In this document: positions 24,796-32,891 of the stretch, one piece after another
Layout of the letters: the number at the start of each line of letters is the position of its first letter
Position numbering within the stretch: the first letter of the stretch is position 1
Source of the DNA: Lachnospiraceae bacterium
GTDB lineage: Bacteria > Bacillota > Clostridia > Lachnospirales > Lachnospiraceae
Direction: 5' to 3'
Assembly: GCA_902363555.1 (NCBI GenBank)
Contig: CABJAM010000001.1
Coordinates: forward strand, 124,001 to 188,000
DNA: 64,000 nt
Translations under genes and position numbers: made by a program
The notes under the pieces: model-generated
The model's database searches: none
Told to the model about the DNA's origin: nothing
The model's input: only the letters and a program-made list of their open reading frames with translations

Positions 24796-25159
24796 GGTTA
24801 TGTATAGCCATATGCTCTCAAAATTTACGTTTTTGGACAGTCTGCGCAGTAAATGCGCAGACCTTGTTGGAACCTTTACTTAATATTAGCTAATAAAAAT
24901 ATATGTATTTAAAATTTGTTGATATTTATCTGCCTTTATAATACGATATTTTTCGTACACAGTTTTTAATAATTGTGTTTAGAAAGTTGGTGGCGTGTGG
25001 ATAAGAAGAAAATTGTTAGAAAGGTAATAAATGATGCAATATTACGAGAAGTATCCATTATCAGAAGGCATTAAAGGGATATCACAAAAGTGGGCGATAG
25101 ATATAATCGACCTATACAGTGTAATCCCTTTTTCCTTCTACTGAGCTGAAAGAATAATT
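24796..25159. other. Intergenic stretch with a family B repeat and a tiny frame
   Basis: Contains the palindromic repeat B copy at 24807-24864 and a 37-codon frame at 25031-25144 preceded by GAAAGG (encoding MMQYYEKYPLSEG...). That frame does not match a family I know and may be a gene remnant. Nothing else is seen. Confidence 0.4.
24807..24864 (+). repeat. Dispersed palindromic repeat family B, copy 1
   Basis: The layout is GCCATATGC, then AAATTTACGTT, then the hairpin GTCTGCGC-AGTAAAT-GCGCAGAC. The same layout occurs at 32570-32624 with hairpin GTATGCGC-AGTAAAC-GCGCATAC. The one stem difference is a C-G pair here and an A-T pair there, a compensatory change. Confidence 0.65.
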
Positions 25160-26329
25160 TTAGTTTTCTTCATCTTTATAGCTATAAACGATTTTCCCGT
25201 CAATGATTGTATAAAGAGTTCGCGTCATAACCTCCATAGGATTTCCGTCAAATATGGCGATATCCGCATCCTTACCCTTTTCCAGGCTGCCGACCCGGTC
25301 ATCGGTGCCGCATATTTTAGCCGCATTGATAGTGATCGCCCGCAGTCCGTCCATCATGGGCAGCCCCTGCTTTACGGCCAGTCCGGCGCACAGCGGCAGA
25401 TAGCGGATAATGGAAACCGGATGGTCGGTGGTGATGGCGATGGTAATGCCGGCCTCATTGAGGATGCGGTTCGTTTTAAAGCTCATGTTCTGCACCTCGA
25501 TTTTGGAGCGCGCTGTCAGGTCCGGGCCAATGATGGCGGGAAATCCGGATTCGGCGATCTCCTCCACGATCAGATGACCTTCGGTGCAGTGATCCAGTGT
25601 GAGGAGCAGGTCGAATTCCCGGGCAATGCGGATGGCCGTGAGTATATCATCGGCCTGATGGGCATGGGCTTTCATGGGGATTTCGCGGTTTAAAACCGGG
25701 AGCCAGGCTTCCATCCCAAGATCGATCTCCTCAAGGGAGCCGTCCTCCTTTTTCTTCTTATAGGACTTCGCCCGGGTGATCTCCTCACGGAGCATAGCGG
25801 CGATGGCCATGCGCGTGCCCGGCATCTGGTCCTTATCTCCGTAATTGACCTTGGGGTTTTCACCGAAGGCCACCTTCATGGCCGCAGGTGCCTTGACGAT
25901 CATACGGTCGATGCACCGGCCGTGGGTTTTTATAAAGGCGAACTGTCCGCCCACCACATTGGAGCTGCCGGGCCCGGCCATCACCGAAGTGATTCCGGCC
26001 ATGATGGCCTCGTGGAAGGCCGGGTCCATGGGATTGATGGCGTCAATGGCGCGCATCTGCGGGGTAACGGGGGTGGTCATTTCATTGCAGTCATCCCCGA
26101 TGGCGCCGTGCTTATCCTCGGTAATACCGATATGGCAGTGGGCTTCGATAATGCCGGGCATAACAAAGGCGCCGTTCACATCTAAAATATCATCGTAGTC
26201 GTGGCTGCTGTGCCGGCCCAGGTCACTCATTGGGCCCACGGACTGTATTTTTCCGTCACAGATGCGCACAAAGCCCTGATCATAGTCCTGTTCTCCCATA
26301 GTTACTATTTTTCCGTTGATAATCAGCAT
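25160..26329 (-). CDS. Amidohydrolase (imidazolonepropionase/prolidase-like)
   Basis: A 389-residue metal-dependent hydrolase of the amidohydrolase superfamily. It opens with the beta-sandwich strand LIINGKIVTM, then the HxH metal motif EAHCHIG (63-69), AHAHQAD and LDHCTEGH for the later histidines, and TTDHPV for the catalytic Asp. The C-terminal strand GSLEKGKDADIAIFDGNPM is typical of dihydroorotase/imidazolonepropionase relatives. The length is normal. AGAGGG lies upstream of the ATG. It is separated from the end-joining genes upstream by about 100 bases. The substrate is probably a cyclic amide or dipeptide, not resolved. Confidence 0.82.
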   Translation of the reverse strand: MLIINGKIVTMGEQDYDQGFVRICDGKIQSVGPMSDLGRHSSHDYDDILDVNGAFVMPGIIEAHCHIGITEDKHGAIGDDCNEMTTPVTPQMRAIDAINPMDPAFHEAIMAGITSVMAGPGSSNVVGGQFAFIKTHGRCIDRMIVKAPAAMKVAFGENPKVNYGDKDQMPGTRMAIAAMLREEITRAKSYKKKKEDGSLEEIDLGMEAWLPVLNREIPMKAHAHQADDILTAIRIAREFDLLLTLDHCTEGHLIVEEIAESGFPAIIGPDLTARSKIEVQNMSFKTNRILNEAGITIAITTDHPVSIIRYLPLCAGLAVKQGLPMMDGLRAITINAAKICGTDDRVGSLEKGKDADIAIFDGNPMEVMTRTLYTIIDGKIVYSYKDEEN

Positions 26330-26397
26330 AACGTTTCCCTCTTTTCTGGATTATGTTTAATATTCCGAAACATCCGCCGCAGGCTTAAGCTTTCTGC

Positions 26398-26459
26398 TCA
26401 ATCCGTTGATTTTTCAATACAATCCCGTTCAATCCGTGATTTTTTCAATACAATCTGAC
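26398..26459. repeat. 31-base tandem duplication at the 3' end of the ligase gene
   Basis: TCAATCCGTTGATTTTTC... (26398-26428) repeats as TCAATCCGTGATTTTTTC... (26429-26459), both continuing AATACAATC. The second copy includes the ligase stop codon and its last residues EKITD, so the first copy is a duplicated C-terminus left outside the gene. Confidence 0.7.
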
Positions 26460-27412
26460 GCTGCCTTATCGTTGCGCAATCCTTTAAACACCGGCTGGCG
26501 CATACCGCCGCCCCGGGTGTACTGCATAAATTTCACCGTGCATACAAGCGTGGGTTCAAGCCAGGTAGCCATGTCATTGCCATGGCCCGGCGGAACCTGC
26601 AAAAACGGCGGCTGGTCTGAGCGGCGGTGCCGCAGGATCGTTTCAAATGCCTGACCGCTGACGCCCAGGGTGACATGGCCTTTATAGATAAGATCGCCGC
26701 CGCGGTACTGCCCGAGGACGATACTGTTCATGGACCCCTCTTTTGGAATAAAACCGCAGACCACAAAATCATCGTCCAGCAGAGCCTTCATTTTCACCCA
26801 GTCGATCGTCCGTTTATCCGGAACATATAAGCTGTCTCTGCACTTGGCCACGATCCCCTCCAGCGTCTGGCTTTTGGCCTGCTCAAACAGGGCGGTTCCC
26901 TGCGTGTCGATATAGCGAGAAATGGCCATGCGCGGGCTGTCGGCGACGACCCGGCCAAGCAGCTCCTTGCGCTCCATCAGCGGCATTTGAAAGGTTGTGT
27001 GGTCCTGAACATATAAAATGTCAAAGGCAATAAAAGAAGCCGGATACATGTCTCCGGCAAGCTTTATGCGGAACGGGTTGGACATGAGACTGCGCCGCTG
27101 GATTTCGGAAAAGTCCGGCTTGCCGTCTTTTAAGATAAACAGCTCTCCATCCAGGATACAGCGGGTATTGACCTGACGGTGGAGCCCCGACAGCTCCGGC
27201 ACCTTTGGCAGCATCCTCAAATTTCTTTTATTGCGCAGCTCCGTTTGCCCGGATTGGCCGTTTCCCGGGGCGGCTGCGGGGTCGAGATAGGCCAGACACC
27301 GCTCGCCATCCCATTTCAATTCGTAAATATAGTCCGGATCGTCAAAGGGCGGCGAATCCCGGCCGATCAACATGGGCTTTAAGTTTTTCTGGGTGAAAAT
27401 ATCCTCGGGCAT
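26429..27412 (-). CDS. ligD: ATP-dependent DNA ligase (LigD ligase domain)
   Basis: A 327-residue stand-alone ligase that seals breaks in non-homologous end joining with Ku. The adenylated lysine is in ELKWDGER (motif I), followed by CILDGELFIL (motif III) and EGIVAKCRDSLY (motif IV), with an OB-fold domain (DDDFVVCGFIPKEGSMNSIVLG) at the end. The polymerase and 3'-phosphoesterase domains of full LigD are missing, as in many clostridial versions. The ATG at 27412 has AAAAGGAGG upstream; the open frame continues far upstream into the ku gene but is a shadow. It is 67 bases from the ku stop, same direction. Confidence 0.88.
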   Translation of the reverse strand: MPEDIFTQKNLKPMLIGRDSPPFDDPDYIYELKWDGERCLAYLDPAAAPGNGQSGQTELRNKRNLRMLPKVPELSGLHRQVNTRCILDGELFILKDGKPDFSEIQRRSLMSNPFRIKLAGDMYPASFIAFDILYVQDHTTFQMPLMERKELLGRVVADSPRMAISRYIDTQGTALFEQAKSQTLEGIVAKCRDSLYVPDKRTIDWVKMKALLDDDFVVCGFIPKEGSMNSIVLGQYRGGDLIYKGHVTLGVSGQAFETILRHRRSDQPPFLQVPPGHGNDMATWLEPTLVCTVKFMQYTRGGGMRQPVFKGLRNDKAASDCIEKITD

Positions 27413-27479
27413 GTATATCAGCCTCCTTTTGGCGAGATTCGAGCGCGGAGATGTCGGCAGCGCTTTTGCGCTGTTGGCA

Positions 27480-28289
27480 TCAGGCTGTCTCCGCGCTGGG
27501 CTGCGCCGGCCTGCCGGACGGTCCGGACTGCGATTTGGCCTGATTGATACTGCGCTGCAGCGCATCCATAATATCGATAATATTGCTGTTATTTTCCGTC
27601 GGCGCTGCCGTGATTTCCCGTCCATTGATTTTAGCCTCGATAATCTCCCTGAGACGCATCTGGTACTCATCATGGTAAAGCTCCGGCTGGAAATCCCGGA
27701 CCATGCTGCCAATGAGTGTTTTAGCCATGGCCAGCTCTCCGTCAGCTAACTGAGGGTGGGCCGGTTCCTTCGGGATCGCCTTGACTTCATCGTGGAAAAA
27801 TAATGTTTCCACGAGAATACCTGTCTCAGTGGGAACCAGCGCCAGCAGCTTTTCCGTCTGCCCCATGACCGTTTTGGCAATGCCCACCTTGCGCTCATCG
27901 AGCATGGCTTTTCTCAGCAGCTCATAGGCCTTGTCGCCGCCGGCCTCCGGCACGGCATGGTAGGTTTTATCAAAATAAATGGGGCGGATCGTTTCCAGAT
28001 CCGCAAAGTGTAAAATCTGTATCGTTTTGTCCTTGGGCGTTTTCGCTTTCTCAAAGTCGTTATCGGTCATGGTGACGTACTGACCGGGGGCAAATTCAAA
28101 GCCTTTGACGATATCTGAGCTGCCCACCTCTTTACCGCAGTGGCCGCAGACCTTTTTATATTTGACCCTGGAGCCGTCCTCCCTGCATAATTGGTTGAAA
28201 TGAATATCGTGGTCGGCGGTGGCCGTGTGGAGGGCTACGGGAATGTGGACAAGGCCAAAGGAAATGGCGCCTTTATGGGATGCTGCCAT
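27480..28289 (-). CDS. ku: Ku DNA end-binding protein
   Basis: A 269-residue bacterial Ku, which forms a homodimeric ring on broken DNA ends and recruits LigD. The family start KGAISFGLVHIPVALHTA is clear, as are FNQLCREDGSRVKYKK, the zinc-knuckle-like CGHCGKEV, and KGFEFAPGQYVTMTDNDFE. The length is normal. The C-terminal tail is Gln/Ser/Pro-rich, as in other Ku proteins that contact LigD. The ATG at 28289 follows GAGGTG; the GTG at 28298 lies within that ribosome binding site. Upstream is an AT-rich defence-like island on the other strand. Confidence 0.92.
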   Translation of the reverse strand: MAASHKGAISFGLVHIPVALHTATADHDIHFNQLCREDGSRVKYKKVCGHCGKEVGSSDIVKGFEFAPGQYVTMTDNDFEKAKTPKDKTIQILHFADLETIRPIYFDKTYHAVPEAGGDKAYELLRKAMLDERKVGIAKTVMGQTEKLLALVPTETGILVETLFFHDEVKAIPKEPAHPQLADGELAMAKTLIGSMVRDFQPELYHDEYQMRLREIIEAKINGREITAAPTENNSNIIDIMDALQRSINQAKSQSGPSGRPAQPSAETA

Positions 28290-28434
28290 GGGAATCACCT
28301 CGCTGTGTGAATTTTTATATTTATTATCGGCATAAATGGGTATTTTATTCGGAATTATAAGCTTCCGCCAATGCAGTTGGGGGGAGGGAAATATTGTGGG
28401 GTGAAAATAATAACGGATAATGTGTAAATAACTG

Positions 28435-28463
28435 TTGAAAATAGTGAATAAATAGGCTAATAT
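28435..28463 (+). promoter_or_regulatory. Promoter of the AAA ATPase pair
   Basis: TTGAAA (28435-28440), a 17-base spacer, TAATAT (28458-28463). A second TATAAT-like box lies near 28480. It is located about 50 bases upstream of the ATPase start in an AT-rich stretch. Confidence 0.5.
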
Positions 28464-28511
28464 AAGTATATAATAACGTTTATAATGTGAATATTTTATG
28501 GAGGGAGAAAC

Positions 28512-29669
28512 ATGAAACTTTTAAAATTAAGAGTAAAAGGGTTGCCTCATTTTAAAGAGCCATTAGAAATAAATTTTCTGGCACAACAAAGAGTGGAGAA
28601 TGACAAAAAGGATAATCTTTATAATGTATTTTCAAATATATATATTAACAATGCGCTATCCTTTATAGGTATAAATGCCTCGGGTAAAACAACTATATTA
28701 AAAGTTGTATCGTTTATGATTAATCTGTTAAATAATGAACCCATAAATAGTATTCAAACAAAGGATATATTGGAGGACTTACTGCCCCATGACTTCTCTG
28801 TTTTTGAAGCATATTTCTATTGTGATAATACGGTAAATAAATTAACGACATTTATTAAAAAAGAGATAAACAGTATTGACGGTTCAGATAAACTTTCAAT
28901 TGAAGATGAAACATTATGGTCAAAAAAAATAGAAAAAGTAAAAACTAAAAAAAGTGTCTTCAGCTTTGATGATAAGAATATTATAATGCAGCGCAATAAA
29001 GATGAAGAATATTTAATGCAGGACGTCAGCATCATTATAGCCTATAATAAAAAACATAAAAAAGGATATTTTCTACGCGATATGTCCGTTTGGACAAATT
29101 TTAATCTGCTTAATTTATTGGGCAGGTTTCCAAAGGAGCTTCTAGCATTTCTTGACCCAAGTATTGAATATTTAAGTTTTAAAGTTGAAGGTAAGGATGT
29201 GGACATCCGTCTTAAATTCAAAGAAAAAGATGAGATTTTATTGAATAATCCGGTAGCTTTAAATAAATATCTCTCGTCGGGCACCATTAAGGGTATGAGT
29301 GTTTTTATGAGTGCGGCATTTGCTTTTAAAGAGGGCGGTTACCTCATCATAGATGAAATAGAAAATCATTTTAACCGGGAAATCGTATCTACTCTGATCC
29401 GATTTTTTATGGATCACAAGGTTAATGTTAATGGCGCGACGATTATATTTTCAACACATTATTCAGAATTGTTGGATGAATTTGAAAGAAATGATAATAT
29501 CTATATTGTTAGAAACCGAAATGGTATAACCGCGGAAAATCTGTCAAATATTTTACAGCGAAATGATATAAAAAAGAGCGAAATTTATCAAAGTGATTTT
29601 CTGGAAGGTACTGTTCCTGCATATGAAGCTTATATGGCTTTGAAGAAAGCCCTTATTAAAGGTGTTTAA
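28512..29669 (+). CDS. AAA family ATPase (AAA_15/OLD-like), first gene of a candidate defence pair
   Basis: A 385-residue ATPase of the SMC/ABC-like OLD group. Walker A is GINASGKT (53-60), a signature-like LSSGTIKG lies at 254-261, Walker B LIIDEIEN at 278-285, and the switch histidine H316 in FSTHYSEL. The middle (70-245) is Lys/Asp/Asn-rich with no recognised domain. No nuclease domain is fused, but the next gene, 12 bases on, encodes a small TOPRIM-like protein. This arrangement recalls RloA/RloB, AbiL and PARIS (AriA/AriB) anti-phage systems. The gene is markedly AT-rich compared with its neighbours, which suggests recent transfer. The defence role is inferred. Confidence 0.72.
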   Translation: MKLLKLRVKGLPHFKEPLEINFLAQQRVENDKKDNLYNVFSNIYINNALSFIGINASGKTTILKVVSFMINLLNNEPINSIQTKDILEDLLPHDFSVFEAYFYCDNTVNKLTTFIKKEINSIDGSDKLSIEDETLWSKKIEKVKTKKSVFSFDDKNIIMQRNKDEEYLMQDVSIIIAYNKKHKKGYFLRDMSVWTNFNLLNLLGRFPKELLAFLDPSIEYLSFKVEGKDVDIRLKFKEKDEILLNNPVALNKYLSSGTIKGMSVFMSAAFAFKEGGYLIIDEIENHFNREIVSTLIRFFMDHKVNVNGATIIFSTHYSELLDEFERNDNIYIVRNRNGITAENLSNILQRNDIKKSEIYQSDFLEGTVPAYEAYMALKKALIKGV

Positions 29670-29681
29670 GGGGGCTTAACT

Positions 29682-30194
29682 ATGGGAAAATATATAGCCT
29701 GTATTTGCGAAGGGGGAGCAGAAAGTGCTATACTTGAGTTGCTTCTTGATAATCATAAGCTGATTTTTGAGAGAGAAGATTTAATTGAAGAGGAACTTCT
29801 CAGATGTCGAAAAGGGCGGGATTTTGAAGAACGGTATTTGAAAAAGTCTTTTGCAGGTAAAATTACAGTATATCGAATCCTGGATTCAAGAAGAGAAAAT
29901 TTCAAGCTCAGTAAAGCCTATAAAAATAAGGTTGATGTGATAAATGTTGTTACGGCTCCTGAGATCGAAATGTTTATTATTCTCAATGAACGCCAATATG
30001 CAGAATTTAAAAAATCCGGAATGAAACCGAGTGAGTTTTGCAAAATAAAGCTTAGATATAAAAATATTAAAAATTATGAGTTTGTTAAGGCATATTTTAC
30101 TGATATTGATAATCTTATAGCTGCAATACATGAATATCGGAGAATTTCAAAGGTACATAGTGATGAACAAACATTTTTAGATTTGCTGAGATAA
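29682..30194 (+). CDS. Small TOPRIM-like partner of the AAA ATPase (RloB/AriB-like candidate)
   Basis: A 170-residue protein beginning MGKYIACICEGGAESAIL, which resembles the first TOPRIM strand with the catalytic Glu (E10, and E14 in the EGxxE pattern). A later strand ends in RILDSR (D68), where the TOPRIM DxD would be expected, although only one Asp is clear. TAPEIEMFIILN near 95 fits the acidic helix seen in RloB-type proteins. It is shorter than known RloB or AriB proteins (usually 200-300 residues). GGGGGC lies close upstream and the gap to the ATPase gene is 12 bases, so they are co-transcribed. The homology call is tentative; the pairing is solid. Confidence 0.5.
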   Translation: MGKYIACICEGGAESAILELLLDNHKLIFEREDLIEEELLRCRKGRDFEERYLKKSFAGKITVYRILDSRRENFKLSKAYKNKVDVINVVTAPEIEMFIILNERQYAEFKKSGMKPSEFCKIKLRYKNIKNYEFVKAYFTDIDNLIAAIHEYRRISKVHSDEQTFLDLLR

Positions 30195-30225
30195 GCATTG
30201 AACCTGCCTGAAAGGAGGGCAATCC

Positions 30226-31116
30226 ATGCCATTAGCAACGCAGGAACATATTTACCAACACGAACGCATATTTACAACAAAGGACATGGAGATTGCCTTC
30301 ATAGAGCGTGAGGACCCGGGCAGCTACACAGCCTGGCACTGGCATGATTCCATAGAAATCATATATATTACCCAGGGGAGCACGGAGGTGCTTATGGGCC
30401 AGAATGTATACAGGGTGCAGGCCGGAGAATGTATGGTGATCAATTCGGGCACCGTTCATTCCACCAGGAATCTTGAGGGGAACCGCTGTATTTTATTGCA
30501 GATCCCCCTGGATGTGCTGGCGCGTTATATTCCCGATGCCCATAAGGTCTATTTTGATGTGCCGCTGCGTTCAGAGGATGAACGGACGAATCGGCGGCTG
30601 GAGCAGATGAAAAAAGTGATCTGCCGGATGAGGGATACGGACCGGCAGAAGGCGGATGGTTATACACTCCGTTTTGGCAGCCTGTTGTACGAGCTGTTGT
30701 ATGAGCTGTATCACTATTTCCGAAGTGAGTGGACGAAGCTGACGGCGCCGCAGGATATGCGTAAGGAGGGCACCCGGCTGGCCGAGGTCATCGATTACAC
30801 CGATGCTCACTACACCGAGGCGATAACGATTGCCGAGATCGCCGCGGTGATTCACCTGCAGCCGGAATATTTCTGTCGGTATTTTAAGCAGTGCATGGGA
30901 TTGACATATCTGGAGTACCTGAATGAGCTGCGGCTTTCCTTTGTTTACCGGGATTTGATCGACACCACACTGCCGCTGTATCAGATATTGGAGCGGCACG
31001 GATTCAAAAATTATAAGCTGTTCCGAAAGCTGTTTTATAAACGTTTCCAATGCACGCCCGGGGAAATGCGGGCGGCGCACGCTCGAAACCAAAGCACGCC
31101 CATGGCGGGGATTTGA
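30226..31116 (+). CDS. AraC-family transcriptional regulator with N-terminal cupin
   Basis: A 296-residue regulator. The N-terminal cupin/AraC-binding domain (WHWHDSIEIIYITQGSTEVL, 37-56) senses a small molecule, probably a sugar. The C-terminal region (~190-290) has the two helix-turn-helix motifs ITIAEIAAVIHLQPEYFCRYFKQ-like and a final GFKNYKLFRKLFYKRFQCTPGEMR. GAAAGGAGG precedes the ATG. It is separated by 50 bases from the convergent hydrogenase-like gene, and its target is not evident; the alpha-xylosidase gene at 32892 is a candidate. Confidence 0.88.
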   Translation: MPLATQEHIYQHERIFTTKDMEIAFIEREDPGSYTAWHWHDSIEIIYITQGSTEVLMGQNVYRVQAGECMVINSGTVHSTRNLEGNRCILLQIPLDVLARYIPDAHKVYFDVPLRSEDERTNRRLEQMKKVICRMRDTDRQKADGYTLRFGSLLYELLYELYHYFRSEWTKLTAPQDMRKEGTRLAEVIDYTDAHYTEAITIAEIAAVIHLQPEYFCRYFKQCMGLTYLEYLNELRLSFVYRDLIDTTLPLYQILERHGFKNYKLFRKLFYKRFQCTPGEMRAAHARNQSTPMAGI

Positions 31117-31166
31117 ATGTTCGCTACAAAGCGCGGCTATCCGGCCGTGATCAACAGCGGCAAGAT

Positions 31167-32411
31167 TTATTTGAAATGCCGCGTCAGCAGCGCACTGTCC
31201 TCCAGCAGCTCCTCCGTGTTTTGGAAGCCGAGTCGGTGGAGCAGCTCCATAACGTAAGGATTTTCCAATGGCGTTTTATACGTGGCGGCGTCTCCGTAGG
31301 CCGCCACATTTTTCCGGCCGTCTTCTCTGTCAAGGACTGCTTTGGGGCCGCCGACGCAGCCGCCCACACAGCCCATGCCTTCAAAAAAGTTGCCGGTGAG
31401 GTGGCCGCTCCTTAATTCCTCGATCATTGCGCGACAGGCGGGAACACCGTCGGCCTGGCGGGTTTTGATGGCAATTTCCCGGTCCGGGTCCAGTTGCTCC
31501 ACGGTTTTGCGCACGGCCTCGCTGACGCCGCCGGTATGGGCGTAGATCCGTCCGGCACGGGAGGAATGGTCCTTCTCGCTCTCAGGTAATTCCTCCGGGC
31601 GGATATTTGCCGCGTCAAATATATCCTGCACCTCCTGAAAGGTCAGAACATAGTCTACGGCATCCGCAATATCCGGCTGCCGTGCTTCGCTCTTTTTGGC
31701 AATACAGGGTCCGATAAATACGGTTACAGCGTCGGGGTGCAGTTTTTTTATAACCCGCCCGCAGGCGATCATGGGCGATACGGAGCCGGGAACGTGGGGC
31801 ATCAGTTCATTATAGACCTTGCTGAGCATAGCGATCCAGACCGGACAGCAGCAGCTTGTCAACTGGAAATCGTCATTGTGGGTAATATTTTTGTCAAATT
31901 CCAGCGCTTCCTTTAATGTCAGGATGTCCGCAAACAGAGCGACCTCTACCATACCGGTAAAGCCCAGCGCTTTAAACGCACTGCGCAGCTTACCGGGGGT
32001 CACATCCTCATTAAACTGGCCTAAAAAGGCCGGAGCGATCAGGGCATAAGAGAGCTGTCCGGGCTCGCGCACCGCTTTCATCGCCGGCAATATGTCACGG
32101 CTGGCTGTGAGCTTTTTGGCTTTGCAGGCGTCGATACATGCGCCGCAGCCGGTGCAGTATTCCGGGTCGATCATAAGTCTGCCGTCCGGCCCGGGAACGA
32201 TCGCGTCAAAAATACAGCTTTCCTGGCAGGCATGATGGCAGTCATCCGCCCCGCAGGCTTCCGTTGCCAGCACCGGTGCATACTTTTCCGGGTGCAGCAG
32301 GCAGTCCAGATGGTAAGGGTCAAAGTCCGGTTCTGATTGGCTGTCCGGATGAGATGTTTCTTTTCCAAGCTGTTGATTTAATATAGTTTTATATAATTCT
32401 TCAAAGGACAT
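31167..32411 (-). CDS. [FeFe] hydrogenase-like protein with TSCCCP H-cluster motif
   Basis: A 414-residue protein with ferredoxin-type cysteines (C57-C66 cluster and CTGCGACIDAC at 86-96) followed by an H-cluster domain. The H-cluster motifs are TSCCCPVW (185-192), GPCIAKKSE (234-242) and EGMGCVGGCVGG (344-355). Canonical hydrogen-producing enzymes have TSCCPGW and MPCxxK; the extra Cys and the Gly for Met match what I recall of group B (CpIII-like) enzymes. All four cysteines that hold the cluster are kept, so it is probably active in hydrogen turnover or sensing. No diaphorase or HydEFG maturase genes are nearby. Preceded by a repeat-rich intergenic region. Confidence 0.82.
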   Translation of the reverse strand: MSFEELYKTILNQQLGKETSHPDSQSEPDFDPYHLDCLLHPEKYAPVLATEACGADDCHHACQESCIFDAIVPGPDGRLMIDPEYCTGCGACIDACKAKKLTASRDILPAMKAVREPGQLSYALIAPAFLGQFNEDVTPGKLRSAFKALGFTGMVEVALFADILTLKEALEFDKNITHNDDFQLTSCCCPVWIAMLSKVYNELMPHVPGSVSPMIACGRVIKKLHPDAVTVFIGPCIAKKSEARQPDIADAVDYVLTFQEVQDIFDAANIRPEELPESEKDHSSRAGRIYAHTGGVSEAVRKTVEQLDPDREIAIKTRQADGVPACRAMIEELRSGHLTGNFFEGMGCVGGCVGGPKAVLDREDGRKNVAAYGDAATYKTPLENPYVMELLHRLGFQNTEELLEDSALLTRHFK

Positions 32412-32508
32412 TATTTACTCCATTCTGCCGCCGCCAAATAAAGCATTTGTAACAGCTTAAAGATGTCAAACTGTTACAGACATTTTCAGCGCTGCGGCCG
32501 TTGAATTA

Positions 32509-32535
32509 TAACAGTTCAGACGGGCTGAACTGTTA
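32509..32535. repeat. Palindromic repeat of family C, perfect copy
   Basis: TAACAGTTCAG (32509-32519), loop ACGGG, CTGAACTGTTA (32525-32535): a perfect 11-bp stem. It shares layout with the element at 15690-15718, and a half-copy CTGAACGGTTAC ends at 32640. Confidence 0.6.
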
Positions 32536-32569
32536 CGCATATGGCCATTTAAAATCGCTGCGCGATGGG

Positions 32570-32624
32570 CCATATGCCTGCGAAATTTACGTTCTCGTAC
32601 GGTATGCGCAGTAAACGCGCATAC
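32570..32624 (+). repeat. Dispersed palindromic repeat family B, copy 2
   Basis: GGCCATATGC, AAATTTACGTT and the stem GTATGCGC-AGTAAAC-GCGCATAC (stem within 32601-32623). Compared with copy 1 at 24807, the stem carries a compensatory C-G to A-T change. Confidence 0.65.
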
Positions 32625-32891
32625 CTGTCTGAACGGTTACAATTTAACATATACGTCATGTATCCGATTATTCCCGAAAAGAAACCGGATAATACGATTA
32701 AAAGTAACATTTTGACTTTATAGCGGTCAATATTATCCTCCCTGTTGCCATTGCCAAAAGTGTGCCTTATAATCAATTACAGAAACTTAAACTTGTTTTG
32801 CGCGAATATCTCGCGTCCGCCCGACCCATGCAGACGAAAGTTTATATGAGGGCCGGCGGGGCTATATTGATTTAATGAGGAGGGCTATTTT

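Larger units (their letters stand above)
32412..32891. other. Intergenic mosaic of palindromic repeats
   Basis: This 480-base gap contains GTAACAG/CTGTTAC (32449-32455/32471-32477), the family C palindrome at 32509-32535, a nested hairpin GCATATGGCC/GGCCATATGC (32537-32576) enclosing ATCGC-TGC-GCGAT, and the family B copy at 32570-32624. A 75-codon minus-strand frame (32549-32776) with one membrane-like segment lacks a ribosome binding site and runs into the repeats, so I do not call it. GAGGAGG at 32877-32883 belongs to the alpha-xylosidase gene. Confidence 0.55.

Noticed and set aside
32549..32776. 75-codon minus-strand frame with a hydrophobic segment
   Set aside because: TTG start without ribosome binding site, and its second half is repeat sequence.
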